Positions 1 through 8,430 of a stretch of 64,000 nt of DNA are shown here, piece by piece. The notes beneath the pieces are model-generated. The model was given only the letters and a program-made list of their open reading frames with translations. It was not told the DNA's origin and ran no database searches. The stretch covers positions 10,408 through 74,407 of the forward strand of contig CAAGBQ010000131.1 in assembly GCA_900768105.1 (NCBI GenBank), read 5' to 3'. Source of the DNA: Oscillospiraceae bacterium (GTDB lineage Bacteria > Bacillota > Clostridia > Oscillospirales > Ruminococcaceae). Made by a program: the position numbers and the translations under genes. The first letter of the stretch is position 1; every line of letters starts with the position of its first letter.

Positions 1-496
1 TTGCGTCCCTTTCATAAATACAAAGAAAGGTCGCCAATCTTGCGGAAGCATCGCAAATGCTTTTTGTTTCCGCATCAAAGCACATAAGGCGGAAAACCGT
101 GCCGTAATAGCGCAAAAGTGCGGAGGGAAAGCTGTGGTCCTCGTTCCCCATTTCCACAATGTCGTCCCAGGTTACAAGCAGCACCTTTACGGGGGTTATG
201 CTTTCAACGGTGACAACAGCGGGTTCCTGCGCGCCGCAGATTCCGTCCATGGCAAAAAGGGTGTTGCTTTTGTGGTAGCCCAATATCCGCACATATCCGC
301 TCGGATTCATGGTATATATTTTTACCATGCCCTCCAGCAGGAAATACATATACGGAATCGGGTCGCCGCTTTTGCTTAAAATTGCGCCTTTGGGAAATTC
401 GGAGGTGCGGCGGCAGCGTTTTACGAAAAGGTCGTGATATTGTACAAGATTGTTATTGATAATATAGCTGATTGACGGATTTATTATGGTTGCCAT
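1..496 (-). CDS. Crp/Fnr-family transcriptional regulator, partial at left edge
   Basis: Reading the minus strand from ATG at 496 gives 165 codons without a stop, running off the window. The visible part is an N-terminal cyclic-nucleotide-binding (jelly-roll) domain: the segments FPKGAILSKSGDPIPYMYFL and LLEGMVKIY are typical of this fold. The helix-turn-helix that the family carries at the C-terminus would lie beyond base 1. A GAGGGGG ribosome site sits just upstream of 496. The gene is divergent from the enoate reductase-like gene at 733, so it is probably its regulator (inference). The family responds to oxygen, redox or small ligands; the ligand here cannot be told. It has no visible N-terminal cysteine cluster of the Fnr kind. 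Confidence 0.88.
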   Translation of the reverse strand, partial: MATIINPSISYIINNNLVQYHDLFVKRCRRTSEFPKGAILSKSGDPIPYMYFLLEGMVKIYTMNPSGYVRILGYHKSNTLFAMDGICGAQEPAVVTVESITPVKVLLVTWDDIVEMGNEDHSFPSALLRYYGTVFRLMCFDAETKSICDASARLATFLCIYERDA

Positions 497-536
497 GATA
501 CACAAACCCCCTCTGTGGCTGTTATTTGTTTTATAG

Positions 537-558
537 TTTTGTATCGTATGATACAAAA
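537..558. promoter_or_regulatory. Palindrome, candidate Crp/Fnr operator 1
   Basis: Perfect inverted repeat with 9-bp arms TTTTGTATC and GATACAAAA around a 4-nt spacer. It lies 41 bp upstream of the regulator start codon and about 175 bp upstream of the divergent flavoenzyme gene. Its size and symmetry fit a Crp/Fnr-type dimer site. The core TATC-N4-GATA recurs at 618-629. Confidence 0.6.
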
Positions 559-616
559 TCATTATATCATTTAATACAAAAATATTTTTTAATAAGTAAA
601 ACTTTTTATAGTAAAT

Positions 617-630
617 ATATCATATGATAT
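617..630. promoter_or_regulatory. Palindrome, candidate Crp/Fnr operator 2
   Basis: Perfect 14-bp palindrome ATATCATATGATAT, sharing the core TATC-RTAT-GATA with the palindrome at 537-558. The cores are 76 bp apart start to start. It lies about 100 bp upstream of the enoate reductase-like gene in a very AT-rich divergent intergenic region. Confidence 0.45.
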
Positions 631-732
631 TATTTTTTTCAACAGATTTTGATAAAATATTAACGGAAATTGAAGAAAAACTTCAAGTTTCGGTATCATG
701 AAAGTTATTTAACAAACAGGAGGTAATCATCA

Positions 733-2673
733 ATGGAAAAAATGTTCCCTAATCTGTTTAAACCGGGCAAAATCGGAACTCTTGAACTCAAAAACCGTAT
801 TGCGAAGGCTCCGCAGTCTTCCGGTATGAACAACAAAGACGGCACGGTTTCCGAGCGTGCAATCCGTTATTACCGTGACCAGGCGGCGGGCGGCACCGGC
901 ATGATCATCGTAGAATATGCCTATGTTGACGAAATCGGCTCCAAATCCGCACATTGCCACCTCGGCATCTCCAACGATGAGCATATTCCGGGACTTGCAT
1001 GGCTTGCCGAAAACATCAGAGAAATGGGCGCTGTTCCTGCAATCCAGATCGAGCATTGCGGACGCCAGAAATTCCTCGGCACCCAGCCCATCAAAGCTCC
1101 CTCCGCTATTCCGTGGCCGAACCTTTATGCACAGCATGGCGATGAAGCAATTCCGCAGGTCCTCACCATTCCGGAAATCCACGAAATCGTAAAATGCTTC
1201 GGCGATGCGGCTCTCCGCGCAAAGAAAGCCGGCTTTGAGCTTGTTGAGATCCACGGAGCCCACGGCTACCTTCTCACCAACTTCTTCAGCCCCACCACCA
1301 ACCACAGAACCGATATGTACGGCGGCTCTCTTGAAAACCGTGGTCGTATCTATCTTGAGATTCTTGATGACATCCGCAAAAAAGTCGGCCCCGACTTCCC
1401 TGTAACCATTCGTCTCAGCGGCACCGATTATGAACCGGACGGCTTCCCGATTGAAGATACCATTTGGCTTGCAAAACAGCTTGAAGCACACGGACTTGAC
1501 GGAATCAATGTTTCCGGCGGCGACCACCATACCATGATTCATCAGGTAAGCCCGATGGCTATTCCCGTTTGCCACAATGTTTGGGCTGCGGAAGCAATCA
1601 AAAAAGCTGTTTCCATCCCTGTTATGGCTTCCGGCTCCATCACTCTTCCCGAATATGCAGAGGACATCATTGCTTCCGGCAAGGGCGATTTCGTAGTTCT
1701 CGGCCGTCCGCTTTGGGCAGATCCCGATTGGACCAAAAAAGCCGAAGCAGGCCATCCCGAAGACATTCGTCCCTGCATCCGCTGCAACGAAGGCTGCCTC
1801 CAGAGAACCTTCTTCGATTACAAGGCAATTACCTGCGCAGTTAACCCCGTTATCAGCCGTGAAGGTGAGCTGAAAATCAAACCCGCAGAAACCAAAAAGA
1901 AGATTGCCGTTGTCGGCGGCGGCCCTGCCGGTATGGAAGCTGCAAGGGTTGCAAAACTCCGCGGCCACGATGTAACCCTCTTTGAGGCAAACAAACTCGG
2001 CGGTCTTCTTATCGAAGCCGAAGCTCCCGAATTTAAATCCGACATCCGTCCTTTCCATAAATATCAGGAAACCCAGCTCGAAAAACTTAACATTCCGGTA
2101 GTTTATAAGAAAGCCACCATGGAAGACCTTAAAGACTTTGACGCAGTCATCTGCGCAACCGGTTCCGCCCCTGTAAAGCCGAATCTTCCCGGTGTTGATA
2201 AAGAAATCGCACTCAGCTCCCTTGAAGCAATCGACAATCCCGAAAAAGTCGGCAAAAAAGTTGTTGTTATCGGCGGCGGCCTTGTCGGTACCGAAACTGC
2301 ACTTGACCTTGCAGAGCATGACCACGATGTAACCATTGTTGAGATGCTTCCTCGCATCATGAACGATGTTGCAGCCACCGACTTTATCGCATACAGCGAA
2401 AGAATCGCGGCAAGAGATAATATGCATGTTGTTACTGCAACCAAACTTGACGAAGTTCTTGACGACGGCGTTCTTGTTTCCAACAAGAAGAAGGGCCAGT
2501 ATAAGATTGACGCAGATACCGTTATCCTCGCACTCGGCTTCAAGAGCCGTCGCTGCCTCTATGATGAACTCAAAGAAGCAGGCAAAGAGGTTGTTCTTGT
2601 CGGCGACGCACAGCATCCCGGAAAGATCTTCGACGCAATCCATACCGGTTACAGAGCAGGTCTCTTTATCTGA
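733..2673 (+). CDS. 2-enoate reductase-like NADH:flavin oxidoreductase (old yellow enzyme with 4Fe-4S and FAD/NAD domains)
   Basis: The 646-aa protein has the three-part layout of the 2,4-dienoyl-CoA reductase / enoate reductase / BaiCD family. An FMN-binding TIM barrel (about residues 5-335) is followed by a four-cysteine 4Fe-4S motif with C348, C351, C355 and C368, then a Rossmann FAD site (GGGPAGMEAA near 395-405) and a second NAD(P) site (VVIGGGLVGTE near 512-522). Such enzymes reduce activated C=C bonds in anaerobes, for example cinnamate-type acids in Stickland fermentation or bile-acid intermediates. The substrate is not decidable here. AGGAGGT precedes the ATG. It is a single-gene unit, followed by a terminator, and is probably controlled by the divergent Crp/Fnr protein through the palindromes at 537 and 617. 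Confidence 0.92.
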   Translation: MEKMFPNLFKPGKIGTLELKNRIAKAPQSSGMNNKDGTVSERAIRYYRDQAAGGTGMIIVEYAYVDEIGSKSAHCHLGISNDEHIPGLAWLAENIREMGAVPAIQIEHCGRQKFLGTQPIKAPSAIPWPNLYAQHGDEAIPQVLTIPEIHEIVKCFGDAALRAKKAGFELVEIHGAHGYLLTNFFSPTTNHRTDMYGGSLENRGRIYLEILDDIRKKVGPDFPVTIRLSGTDYEPDGFPIEDTIWLAKQLEAHGLDGINVSGGDHHTMIHQVSPMAIPVCHNVWAAEAIKKAVSIPVMASGSITLPEYAEDIIASGKGDFVVLGRPLWADPDWTKKAEAGHPEDIRPCIRCNEGCLQRTFFDYKAITCAVNPVISREGELKIKPAETKKKIAVVGGGPAGMEAARVAKLRGHDVTLFEANKLGGLLIEAEAPEFKSDIRPFHKYQETQLEKLNIPVVYKKATMEDLKDFDAVICATGSAPVKPNLPGVDKEIALSSLEAIDNPEKVGKKVVVIGGGLVGTETALDLAEHDHDVTIVEMLPRIMNDVAATDFIAYSERIAARDNMHVVTATKLDEVLDDGVLVSNKKKGQYKIDADTVILALGFKSRRCLYDELKEAGKEVVLVGDAQHPGKIFDAIHTGYRAGLFI

Positions 2674-2717
2674 TTACTTATACGGAAAACATCCCAGAAC
2701 CTTTTTTTCTGTTAGCG

Positions 2718-2755
2718 GAAGGGGCACGGCAATATGCCGCGCCCTTTTGCTTTTT
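2718..2755 (+). terminator. Rho-independent terminator after the enoate reductase gene
   Basis: Imperfect GC-rich hairpin (AAGGGGC..CGGCA / TGCCG..GCCCTT) followed by TTTT and TTTTT runs, 45 bp after the stop codon at 2673. Confidence 0.75.
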
Positions 2756-2837
2756 ATAAAATGTACTGCCAAAGATTTTTACGGCCGATAAAGACACAAA
2801 TGTGATAAATTACCCGTTTTTTGGATTTCTTAAAGGG

Positions 2838-2866
2838 TTGTATTTTGCATTTAATAATGTTATAAT
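2838..2866 (+). promoter_or_regulatory. Sigma-A-type promoter of the surface-glycan operon
   Basis: TTGTAT at 2838-2843 and TATAAT at 2861-2866 are separated by 17 bp, about 100 bp before the first gene of the glycan operon. I see no other good promoter before 19.9 kb, and the gene spacing there is tight. Confidence 0.7.
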
Positions 2867-2962
2867 TATAAGAATAAAAATGGAAATGTATAACCTGTTG
2901 TCAAAAAAGAACGGGATGTATATGCTATGGGCAAAAGAGAGTTTTAAAGAGGCGATAAAAGT

Positions 2963-4090
2963 ATGGCGGACAGAATTCTTTTGGCAAGCCCCCATATGTC
3001 GGATGAAGGGTACGAGCTGGAATATATAAACGATGCTTTCAGGAAAAACTGGATTGCACCGCTTGGAGAAAATGTAACCGCATTTGAAAACGCAATAGCG
3101 AAGTTTACGGGTGCGGAGCATACCGTCGCACTTTCTGCCGGAACGGCGGCGCTGCATTTGGCAATGATTCTTGCGGGAATAGGAGCCGGAGATGAAGTGC
3201 TTTGCCAAAGCTTGACCTTTTCCGCTTCGGCAAATCCGGTTACATATGTCGGAGCAACACCGGTTTTTATTGATTCGGAATATGAAACATGGAATATGGA
3301 TCCAAACGCCTTGCGCAAAGCGTTTGAAGCTCATAAAAAAGCAAAGGCTGTGGTGGTTGTTCACCTTTACGGAAATCCGGCAAAGCTTGATGAGATTATG
3401 AGCATATGCGACAAGCACGGAGCGGTGCTTATTGAGGACGCTGCGGAAGCCCTCGGCTCCACATATAAAGGGAAAAAATGCGGAACCTTCGGTAAGTTCG
3501 GTGCGCTTTCCTTTAACGGAAATAAAATTATAACTACCTCCGGCGGAGGAATGTTGCTTTGCAAAAGCAAGGAGGACGCGGCGCACGCGCTTAAACTTGC
3601 AACGCAGGCGCGGGAACCGGCGCCGTGGTATCAGCATGAGGAAATCGGCTATAACTACCGCATGAGCAATATTTGCGCGGGAATCGGGCGCGGCCAGGCA
3701 AAGGTGCTTGAAAAGCGCATTGAGCAAAAACGCGCAATTTTTGAGAGATACAGCGCAAATTTGAAAGGACTTCCGATAAAAATGCAGCCGCAGCTTGACT
3801 GTGCGGAAAGCAACCGTTGGCTTTCGGTGCTCGCATTGGAAAAGGGCTGCGGCGTTACGCCGTCGGAAATGCTCAAACGGCTTTCGGATGAAAATATTGA
3901 GGGCCGTCACCTTTGGAAGCCTATGAATATGCAGCCCGTTTTTGCGGGGGCTGACTTCGTCAGCACGCATGAGCATGCGGTTTGCAATGATTTGTTTGAA
4001 CGCTGCGTCTGTTTGCCGAGCGATACAAAAATGAGCACGGCGGATATTGACAGGGTTTGCGAGGTTATCAGGGGTATGTTTGAAAAATGA
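2963..4090 (+). CDS. DegT/DnrJ/EryC1/StrS aminotransferase, PglE-like
   Basis: PLP-dependent sugar aminotransferase of 375 aa, the usual length. The PLP lysine lies in SFNGNKIITTSGGG (K188), typical of enzymes making UDP-4-amino-4,6-dideoxy-GlcNAc, the bacillosamine precursor. IEDAAEALGS supplies the PLP-pyridine aspartate. AAAGAGG lies upstream of the ATG. It heads the operon and overlaps the sugar transferase gene by ATGA (4087-4090). With the PglC-like and PglD-like genes it forms the common Bacillota trio that makes and loads a 2,4-diamino-trideoxy sugar phosphate on the lipid carrier (inference). The 4,6-dehydratase (PglF) needed to feed it is not in this window. Confidence 0.9.
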   Translation: MADRILLASPHMSDEGYELEYINDAFRKNWIAPLGENVTAFENAIAKFTGAEHTVALSAGTAALHLAMILAGIGAGDEVLCQSLTFSASANPVTYVGATPVFIDSEYETWNMDPNALRKAFEAHKKAKAVVVVHLYGNPAKLDEIMSICDKHGAVLIEDAAEALGSTYKGKKCGTFGKFGALSFNGNKIITTSGGGMLLCKSKEDAAHALKLATQAREPAPWYQHEEIGYNYRMSNICAGIGRGQAKVLEKRIEQKRAIFERYSANLKGLPIKMQPQLDCAESNRWLSVLALEKGCGVTPSEMLKRLSDENIEGRHLWKPMNMQPVFAGADFVSTHEHAVCNDLFERCVCLPSDTKMSTADIDRVCEVIRGMFEK

Positions 4091-4725
4091 AGCACAAAGC
4101 GGGATTTTACGAAAAATACATAAAGCGCCTGTTAGATATTCTTCTTTCCGGAGCGGCAATGCTTGTGCTTTCGCCGATTATACTCATAACGGCAATTCTT
4201 GTAAGGACAAAGCTTGGCGCTCCGGTGATATTTTGCCAGCTTCGTCCGGGAAAAGACGAAAAAATATTTAAAATGCACAAATTCCGCACAATGACGAATG
4301 AGCGCAATGAAAAAGGGGAGCTTTTGCCGGATGAACAGCGCCTTACGCCATTTGGAAGAACGCTGCGTTCGTTAAGCCTTGACGAGCTTCCGGAGCTGTG
4401 GGATATTTTTTGCGGAAAAATGAGCATTGTAGGCCCGCGGCCGCTGTTGGTAAAGTACATTCCGCTTTACAGCGAAGAACAGCACCACCGCCATGATGTC
4501 AGACCGGGTTTAACGGGTTGGGCACAGGTAAACGGAAGAAACCTTTCCTCGTGGGAAAAAAGATTTGAGCACGATGTCTATTATGTCAACAACATAAGCT
4601 TTTGGTTGGATATAAAAATAATTTTTATGACCGTTCGCTGCGTTTTTGCAAGGGAAGGGATAAATGCGGAAGGCAGCGCGACGATGGAAGCATTTAAAGG
4701 GATGGAGGCTGCACTGCATGAATAA
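4087..4725 (+). CDS. Undecaprenyl-phosphate sugar phosphotransferase (initiating, PglC/EpsL-like)
   Basis: The 212-aa protein is a bacterial sugar transferase of the small monotopic PglC type. It has an N-terminal reentrant membrane helix (about residues 12-36), then KMHKFRTM and LDELPELWDIFCGKMS with the catalytic DE pair, SIVGPRPLL, and RPGLTGWAQVNGRN, all classic family blocks. It transfers the first sugar phosphate to the polyprenyl carrier and so starts repeat-unit assembly at the inner face of the membrane. Its start overlaps the aminotransferase stop (ATGA) and its end overlaps the acetyltransferase by 8 nt, so the three are translationally coupled. Confidence 0.93.
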   Translation: MKHKAGFYEKYIKRLLDILLSGAAMLVLSPIILITAILVRTKLGAPVIFCQLRPGKDEKIFKMHKFRTMTNERNEKGELLPDEQRLTPFGRTLRSLSLDELPELWDIFCGKMSIVGPRPLLVKYIPLYSEEQHHRHDVRPGLTGWAQVNGRNLSSWEKRFEHDVYYVNNISFWLDIKIIFMTVRCVFAREGINAEGSATMEAFKGMEAALHE

Positions 4726-5332
4726 GCAAGTTATAATAATCGGTGCGGGCGGCCACGGAAAGGTTGTAGCCGATATTGTCGAAAAATCCGGAGATAAAGT
4801 TTATGGCTTTTTGGACGACAATTTGGTTGAGAAAGAATTTGTCGGCTTCCCCATATTGGGAAGCGTTGATGAATATGAAAAGTATATTGACACTGCACAA
4901 TTTGTTATTGCAATAGGAAATGCGGATATAAGATATAAGATTGCCCAAAAGATAAAGGGAGCGGAAATATATACTGCAATACACCCCATGGCAGTAATTT
5001 CGGGGATAGATGTGGCAATAGGCGAGGGCACGGTGATTATGGCCAACGCAGTTGTTAACTCAAGCGCACATATTGGAAAGCACTGCATTATAAATACCGG
5101 CGCAATAGTTGAGCATGACGATGTTATTGAAGATTTTGCGCATATTTCCGTTGGGGCAAGGCTTGCGGGAAATGTTTGTGTAGGAAAATATACATGGGTA
5201 GGGATAGGCGCCACCGTGAGCAATAATATAAAAATATGTGAACAGTGTACTATACGCGCGGGCGCAGTAGTGGTTGAGAATATAACTAAAAGCGGAAACT
5301 ATCAAGGGCTGCCCGCTAAAATCAAGGAATAA
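4718..5332 (+). CDS. PglD-like sugar N-acetyltransferase (left-handed beta-helix)
   Basis: I place the start at ATG 4718, which gives 204 aa, because a GGAGG lies just upstream and MNKQVIIIGAGGHGKVVADI is the family's usual N-terminus. The first half is a Rossmann-like sugar-nucleotide domain (GAGGHGKV). The second half is a hexapeptide left-handed beta-helix (from about residue 95) with the catalytic histidine in AIVEHDDVIEDF. PglD acetylates the 4-amino group of UDP-4-amino sugars to make UDP-di-N-acetylbacillosamine. Position after PglE-like and PglC-like genes supports that role; the exact sugar is inferred. Confidence 0.88.
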   Translation: MNKQVIIIGAGGHGKVVADIVEKSGDKVYGFLDDNLVEKEFVGFPILGSVDEYEKYIDTAQFVIAIGNADIRYKIAQKIKGAEIYTAIHPMAVISGIDVAIGEGTVIMANAVVNSSAHIGKHCIINTGAIVEHDDVIEDFAHISVGARLAGNVCVGKYTWVGIGATVSNNIKICEQCTIRAGAVVVENITKSGNYQGLPAKIKE

Positions 5333-5338
5333 AAGTTT

Positions 5339-6481
5339 ATGAAGAAGATTTGTTTTGTTACAACAATATATGTAACATATAAATGCTTTCTGAAGCAGTT
5401 CTCTGAATATTTGCACCGAAGCGGTGAATATGATATTTCACTTATTTGCAATAATGAGGAGAAAATGGCAGAGGATTTGCCGGAGTTTGTTCACTATTTT
5501 CCGGTGAAAATGAGCAGAGGTGTAAGTTTGTCTGCCTTTAATGCGCTGAATGAAATAAATAAAATATTTCGGGAAGAAAAATTTGATATAGTCCAATATT
5601 CTACGCCAAACGCAGCTTTGTATGCGTCAATAGCGGCAAAAAGTAACAAAATTCCCGTAAGGTTGTATTGCCAGTGGGGAATTAGATATATGGGCTTTGA
5701 GGGGATTAAAAGAGGAATTTTTAAATTTCTTGAAAAGATAACTTGCGATAATTCCACATTTATTGAGGCTGAAAGTAATAGTATAAGAAATTTTGCTCTT
5801 GAAGAAAAGCTGTATAGTGAAAATAAGAGCTGTGTAATTTGGAACGGAAGCGCCAGCGGCGTCGATTTGCAAAAATTTAATTTGGAAAATAAACAGGGCT
5901 GGAAAAGAGCAATAAGGCGGCAGTATACTTTGAATGATATGGATGTGGTATTTTCATTTGCGGGTCGCCTTACGGCGGATAAAGGTATTAACGAACTTCT
6001 TTACGCCTTTCTTAACATTGAAAAAAAATATCCCAATGTAAAGTTATTTATCATGGGCGGAATGGACGATTACGATTCAATTGATACGAAGCTTTTTACA
6101 GAAGCAAAATCTTCTCAAAATATTATTTTTACCGGAAATGTATCCAATGTCGAAGAATACTATGCTGCATCGGACATCTTTGTCGCTCCGAGTTATAGGG
6201 AAGGCTTTGGGCTTGTGGTTGTAGAGGCAGAAGCAATGGCTTTACCCGCAATTGTTTCGGATGTGCCGGGTCAGACGGATGCCGTAAAAAAGGATATAAC
6301 CGGACTGATATGCAAAGTTAAAAGTGGAGATTCACTTCAAAAAGCAATGGAAAAGCTGGTAGAGGATCCGAAATTGCGAGCAAATATGGGCAATGCAGCA
6401 GCAAATTACGCAAGGAATAATTATGAGCAAAATAAGCTTTTTGAATTATTGAAAAAGCATAGGGACGCTTTGGTTGATTAG
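5339..6481 (+). CDS. Glycosyltransferase family 4 (GT-B)
   Basis: The 380-aa retaining GT-B enzyme has an N-terminal acceptor domain and a C-terminal nucleotide-sugar domain. The latter shows FSFAGRLTADKGINELLYAF and SYREGFGLVVVEAEAMALP, the E-x7-E motif. It probably adds the second or a later sugar to the lipid-linked repeat unit. It starts 6 bp after the acetyltransferase stop, inside the operon. Donor and linkage cannot be read from the sequence. Confidence 0.88.
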   Translation: MKKICFVTTIYVTYKCFLKQFSEYLHRSGEYDISLICNNEEKMAEDLPEFVHYFPVKMSRGVSLSAFNALNEINKIFREEKFDIVQYSTPNAALYASIAAKSNKIPVRLYCQWGIRYMGFEGIKRGIFKFLEKITCDNSTFIEAESNSIRNFALEEKLYSENKSCVIWNGSASGVDLQKFNLENKQGWKRAIRRQYTLNDMDVVFSFAGRLTADKGINELLYAFLNIEKKYPNVKLFIMGGMDDYDSIDTKLFTEAKSSQNIIFTGNVSNVEEYYAASDIFVAPSYREGFGLVVVEAEAMALPAIVSDVPGQTDAVKKDITGLICKVKSGDSLQKAMEKLVEDPKLRANMGNAAANYARNNYEQNKLFELLKKHRDALVD

Positions 6482-6491
6482 GAAGTGAAAA

Positions 6492-7277
6492 ATGCCTAAA
6501 GTAAGTATACTGATGAGCGTATATAACTGTGAAAGTACGGTAGAAAGCAGTATAGAATCTATTATAAACCAAACATTTACGGACTGGGAATTTATAATAT
6601 GCGATGATGGCTCAAAAGACAATACATATGAGGTTGTAAAAAGGGCCGCGGAGCAGGAGCACAGGATTATTTTGCTCAAAAATGAGCAAAATAAGGGTCT
6701 TTCCTATTCTCTCAACCGCTGTATAAAAAATGCGAGGGGAGAATATTGTGCAAGAATGGATGGGGATGACCTATGTTCTTCGGAAAGACTGGAAAAACAG
6801 GTGGCATTTTTGGATGAAAACCCGGAGTATGCTTTTGTAAGCACAAGAATGACAAGATTTGATGAGAATGGGACATACTCGATTCCAAAACCCGCGAATT
6901 CCTATTCGCCAACCAAAATGGATTTTGTAAAAGGCTCTCCGTTTTGCCATGCACCGGTTATGATAAGGAAAAGCGCATATGATTCGGTTAATGGGTATAG
7001 AGATATTGATAAAACAATCGGAGTAGAAGACTATGACCTTTGGTTCAGGCTCTATGCAAATGGATATAGAGGGTACATTTTGCAGGAGCCTCTTTATCAT
7101 ATGTTTGATGGGCGCGCAGCGGCAAAAAGGAGAACATTTATACGCAGAATCAGAGAGGCCGAGGTTCGTGCAGAGGGTTATAAAATGCTCAATATCCCTT
7201 TCATATATAGGATATATGTGCTAAAGCCACTGATAATAGGGCTTATCCCTCAGTGGCTTTACAAAATAATCAGATAA
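6492..7277 (+). CDS. Glycosyltransferase family 2 (GT-A)
   Basis: The 261-aa inverting GT-A enzyme opens with KVSILMSVYNCESTVESSI. It has ICDDGSKDNTYE for the nucleotide, RMDGDD (the DXD metal site) near residue 90, and EDYDLWFRL as the catalytic-base region. An unusual 11-bp inverted repeat lies in its last codons (7223-7260). It sits between the GT4 gene and the EpsG-like polymerase and acts on the growing lipid-linked unit at the cytoplasmic face. Confidence 0.9.
   Translation: MPKVSILMSVYNCESTVESSIESIINQTFTDWEFIICDDGSKDNTYEVVKRAAEQEHRIILLKNEQNKGLSYSLNRCIKNARGEYCARMDGDDLCSSERLEKQVAFLDENPEYAFVSTRMTRFDENGTYSIPKPANSYSPTKMDFVKGSPFCHAPVMIRKSAYDSVNGYRDIDKTIGVEDYDLWFRLYANGYRGYILQEPLYHMFDGRAAAKRRTFIRRIREAEVRAEGYKMLNIPFIYRIYVLKPLIIGLIPQWLYKIIR
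7223..7260. repeat. Inverted repeat inside the 3' end of a glycosyltransferase gene
   Basis: Perfect 11-bp arms AAAGCCACTGA (7223-7233) and TCAGTGGCTTT (7250-7260), with GGG/CCC pairing inside the loop, 17 bp before the stop codon. No U-run follows, so it is more likely an mRNA-stability or partial attenuation hairpin than a terminator. Confidence 0.6.
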
Positions 7278-7293
7278 AAATGAGGAAAAAGAT

Positions 7294-8415
7294 ATGCTTT
7301 TGGTATCAATATGCACAATTCTGTGCATAGCGGTATTCGCTATCGGTACGAAATATCAACGAGCTGTTGTATATTCCGCAAACGGCTTTTGCGAAAGTAA
7401 AAGGCTTACGGTAAATAAAAAAGTTGTTGCAGCATTTGCACTTGTTTTGATTGCCACATCAACATTAAGATACGGCTGGATTGATACGCATGCATATAAA
7501 GAAATGTATGTAGCGGCGCGTGGAAATATAGAATATGTGAACAGCCAACCGTATGGTGTAGAATCGGGTTGGCTTTATATTTGTTATTTGCTCAATTTTA
7601 TTTCCGGAAGTCCGAAACTGATGCTGTTCGTTTCGGCAGCAATAATAGTTGGGGGATATGCCGCTACCATCAGGCGGTATTCGTGCGACTCAATATTTTC
7701 GTGTATTATTTTTTATTGTGTCTTATATATGGACACAAACAATGGTATAAGGCAGATGGTGGCGGCTTCTATTGTAATGCTTGCACTGCCGCTTTTAATG
7801 AGCAAAAGCGTGTGGAAATATCTGCTATATGCGCTTATAGTTGCTTTTGCGATGCAGCTTCATGCATCGGCAGCGGTGTGCTACATAATTGCACTTATTG
7901 CCATAGGAAAACCTTTTAATGCGAAAGTAAAGACGGCAATGCTGTTTGGTATAGTGTTCTGCTTCGCTCCGGATCTACTCAGTGATTGTATCGGGGAACT
8001 TTTCAGCGACAGTAAATACCTATTCTATTTAGACATATATGGTGGCATGACATTTTTACGGGCACTGGTAACGGGAATTTTGCCGGCAGTTTTGGCATTC
8101 ATGTATATAAAAAAGTGTAAAAACTGTGGGCAAAAGATAGAATATACAGAAGGTATTCTTATAAATATGCTGTTTATAAATTCGGTATTCGTAATAATGG
8201 GCTGTTATATGATGTATTGGAACAGAATGGGTTTTTATACCGCGTTTGCACCGTTTGTTCTTATTCCTAAATTCGTGCGGGAGATATTTGTAAAAAGCCA
8301 GCGGCAGGCAATCAAAAATGCTGCAATAGTGCTTTATTTTTTGTTCTTTGCCTATAACATATATGTGAATATAGGATACGGCGCAATAGACGATTTTTAT
8401 ATTTCGTGGGACTGA
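7294..8415 (+). CDS. EpsG-family polysaccharide polymerase-like membrane protein
   Basis: The 373-aa protein has about ten membrane segments. It carries the EpsG-family features: an early RYGWIDTHAYKEMY block, then DTNNGIRQMVAASIVMLA and FAMQLHASAAVCY in the middle. These proteins replace Wzy as the repeat-unit polymerase in many Gram-positive exopolysaccharide loci. It acts at the outer face of the membrane on flipped lipid-linked units. It is flanked by glycosyltransferase genes, and the flippase gene at 13571 completes a Wzy-type pathway. Confidence 0.85.
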   Translation: MLLVSICTILCIAVFAIGTKYQRAVVYSANGFCESKRLTVNKKVVAAFALVLIATSTLRYGWIDTHAYKEMYVAARGNIEYVNSQPYGVESGWLYICYLLNFISGSPKLMLFVSAAIIVGGYAATIRRYSCDSIFSCIIFYCVLYMDTNNGIRQMVAASIVMLALPLLMSKSVWKYLLYALIVAFAMQLHASAAVCYIIALIAIGKPFNAKVKTAMLFGIVFCFAPDLLSDCIGELFSDSKYLFYLDIYGGMTFLRALVTGILPAVLAFMYIKKCKNCGQKIEYTEGILINMLFINSVFVIMGCYMMYWNRMGFYTAFAPFVLIPKFVREIFVKSQRQAIKNAAIVLYFLFFAYNIYVNIGYGAIDDFYISWD

Positions 8416-8430
8416 TAAGGGTGTGGTTTT

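Noticed and set aside
730..2643. 637-codon open frame on the minus strand opposite the enoate reductase gene
   Set aside because: It is a mirror of strong codon bias in a well-supported plus-strand gene, has no ribosome site and its translation resembles no family.
2810..4159. 449-codon minus-strand frame opposite the aminotransferase gene
   Set aside because: Overlaps a certain gene along its whole length; composition is typical of an antisense shadow.
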